Positions 63,375-64,000 of a stretch of DNA of 64,000 bases are shown here, piece after piece (the stretch's first letter is position 1; every line of letters begins with the position of its first letter). The translations under genes and the position numbers were made by a program. The stretch comes from Dysgonomonas sp. ZJ279 (GTDB lineage Bacteria; Bacteroidota; Bacteroidia; Bacteroidales; Dysgonomonadaceae). Location: assembly GCF_011039205.1 (NCBI RefSeq), contig NZ_JAAKEL010000001.1, positions 744,001 to 808,000 of the forward strand. The letters are read 5' to 3'. The notes under the pieces were generated by a model that saw only the letters and a program-made list of their open reading frames with translations, had not been told where the DNA came from and did no database searches.

Positions 63375-64000
63375 TTATTTACATAGACGAAGAAAGTCTT
63401 CAATTACTTTTTCATCGGCGCCCATCTCTTTAGCTTTCAGAAAATCTTCTTTCGCTTGAAACTTGTCGTATTGAGCTAATCTTAGTTGTCCCCGTAAGAT
63501 ATATATAGATGAGTTTTCATATCCTAATTCGGCAGCTTTGGTTAAGTCTTCTTGTGTACGTGCTAATTTATTAAGGTGCAGATAACATTCGGCACGATTG
63601 AAATAGAAGTCAGCATTAGTTTTGTTTTTATATATCAAGTCAGTATACATTTCTTCCGCTTCTTTCCATTCCCCTTTTCGTTTTGTGAGCATTGCCAGCC
63701 CCGATTTTGCCAGAATGTTTTCGGGAGAAATAGCTATTATTTTTTCAAAATCTTCTTCAGCAGCAAAAATATTTTTTTTATTCATCTGTAATAACGCTCT
63801 GCGATAAAGTGCCTCTATATCATCGGGATTTGAAAGTAGGATGGCATTATAATCTTTCATTGCATCATCGAAGCGATCCATTTCACAATAAAGGGCGGCT
63901 CTGTTATGACGCAAGAATGCTATATCGGTATATTTATCTATCGCTACGTTGTAGGAAAAGAGTGCTTCATCAAATTTTCCTAAATGTCGTTGCACTGTTC
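63375..64000 (-). CDS. TPR-repeat protein, 5' part beyond window
   Basis: At least 206 residues of tandem tetratricopeptide repeats, about six units of 34 residues with the W/L-G-Y-A-F-P-like pattern (for example LFSYNVAIDKYTDIAFLRHNRAALYCEMDRFDDAMKDYNAILLSNPDDIEALYRRA, in part). The open frame runs to the right edge and its only internal starts lie near the edge (GTG at about 63995), so the gene very likely continues upstream. It acts as a protein-interaction scaffold; no catalytic domain is seen in this part. Convergent with ada. Confidence 0.75.
   Translation of the reverse strand, partial: TVQRHLGKFDEALFSYNVAIDKYTDIAFLRHNRAALYCEMDRFDDAMKDYNAILLSNPDDIEALYRRALLQMNKKNIFAAEEDFEKIIAISPENILAKSGLAMLTKRKGEWKEAEEMYTDLIYKNKTNADFYFNRAECYLHLNKLARTQEDLTKAAELGYENSSIYILRGQLRLAQYDKFQAKEDFLKAKEMGADEKVIEDFLRLCK

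Overview
The window looks like a piece of a Bacteroidales chromosome. I would guess a Dysgonomonas-like genus, but that is inference. The evidence is a SusC/SusD pair, a FeoA-FeoB fusion, the type IX secretion (T9SS) proteins PorE and PorD, a T9SS-type C-terminal sorting domain, a GT3-type glycogen synthase, a lipoprotein TamL-type Omp85 protein, and many Bacteroidetes-type promoters (-7 box TAnnTTTG). The DNA is AT-rich and densely coded. I see no rRNA, tRNA, CRISPR array, prophage or intact insertion sequence. Most of the window is ordinary core genome.

Layout. 0-1.1 kb: a leftward operon with a nitrilase-family amidase (cut by the window edge), an acyltransferase and a small hypothetical gene. 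1.2-5.6 kb: glycogen synthase and glycan phosphorylase. 5.7-9.1 kb: a Rossmann-fold protein and MutS2, both leftward. 9.3-12.1 kb: a small zinc-ribbon protein, a zinc-ribbon/AraC/GyrI-like fusion regulator and a secreted T9SS cargo candidate. 12.4-20.1 kb: FeoAB, a SusC/SusD pair, then a small FeoB-associated Cys-rich membrane protein. 20.15-20.39 kb: a probable unassigned structured RNA. 20.6-24.2 kb: pyrE, an SRPBCC protein, argH and serB. 24.4-33.1 kb: leftward housekeeping genes (FKBP isomerase, PLP-dependent C-S lyase, peroxiredoxin, nuclease-fold protein, TRIC channel, mnmA, two transport or membrane genes, nitroreductase, ribE). 33.2-36.1 kb: a GH109-type enzyme divergent from an N-acetylhexosamine-kinase-like gene. 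36.2-41.9 kb: a double-PDZ protein, an ABC-F ATPase, a 6S-like RNA candidate, a Bax-inhibitor-like protein and a secreted HEXXH protein. 42.1-48.8 kb: mixed small genes plus a divergent ATP-grasp-like protein. 48.9-59.0 kb: a TamL-like outer-membrane protein, a DUF1573 protein, an L,D-transpeptidase overlapping a very large alpha-2-macroglobulin, and a fluoride channel. 59.1-62.0 kb: porE-porD. 62.3-64 kb: ada and a TPR protein cut by the window edge.

Connections. Glycogen synthesis and breakdown are paired. The feo locus is split by a nutrient-uptake pair. A GH109 glycosidase and a sugar kinase form a possible amino-sugar salvage module. The macroglobulin and L,D-transpeptidase are translationally coupled and probably act together in the envelope. 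PorE and PorD, together with the sorting-domain protein at 10.9 kb, indicate a working T9SS. The least explained signals are the two promoter-and-terminator-bounded structured RNAs (about 20155-20388 and 39521-39785) and a family of palindromic repeats at 34.8, 46.2 and 62.1 kb.
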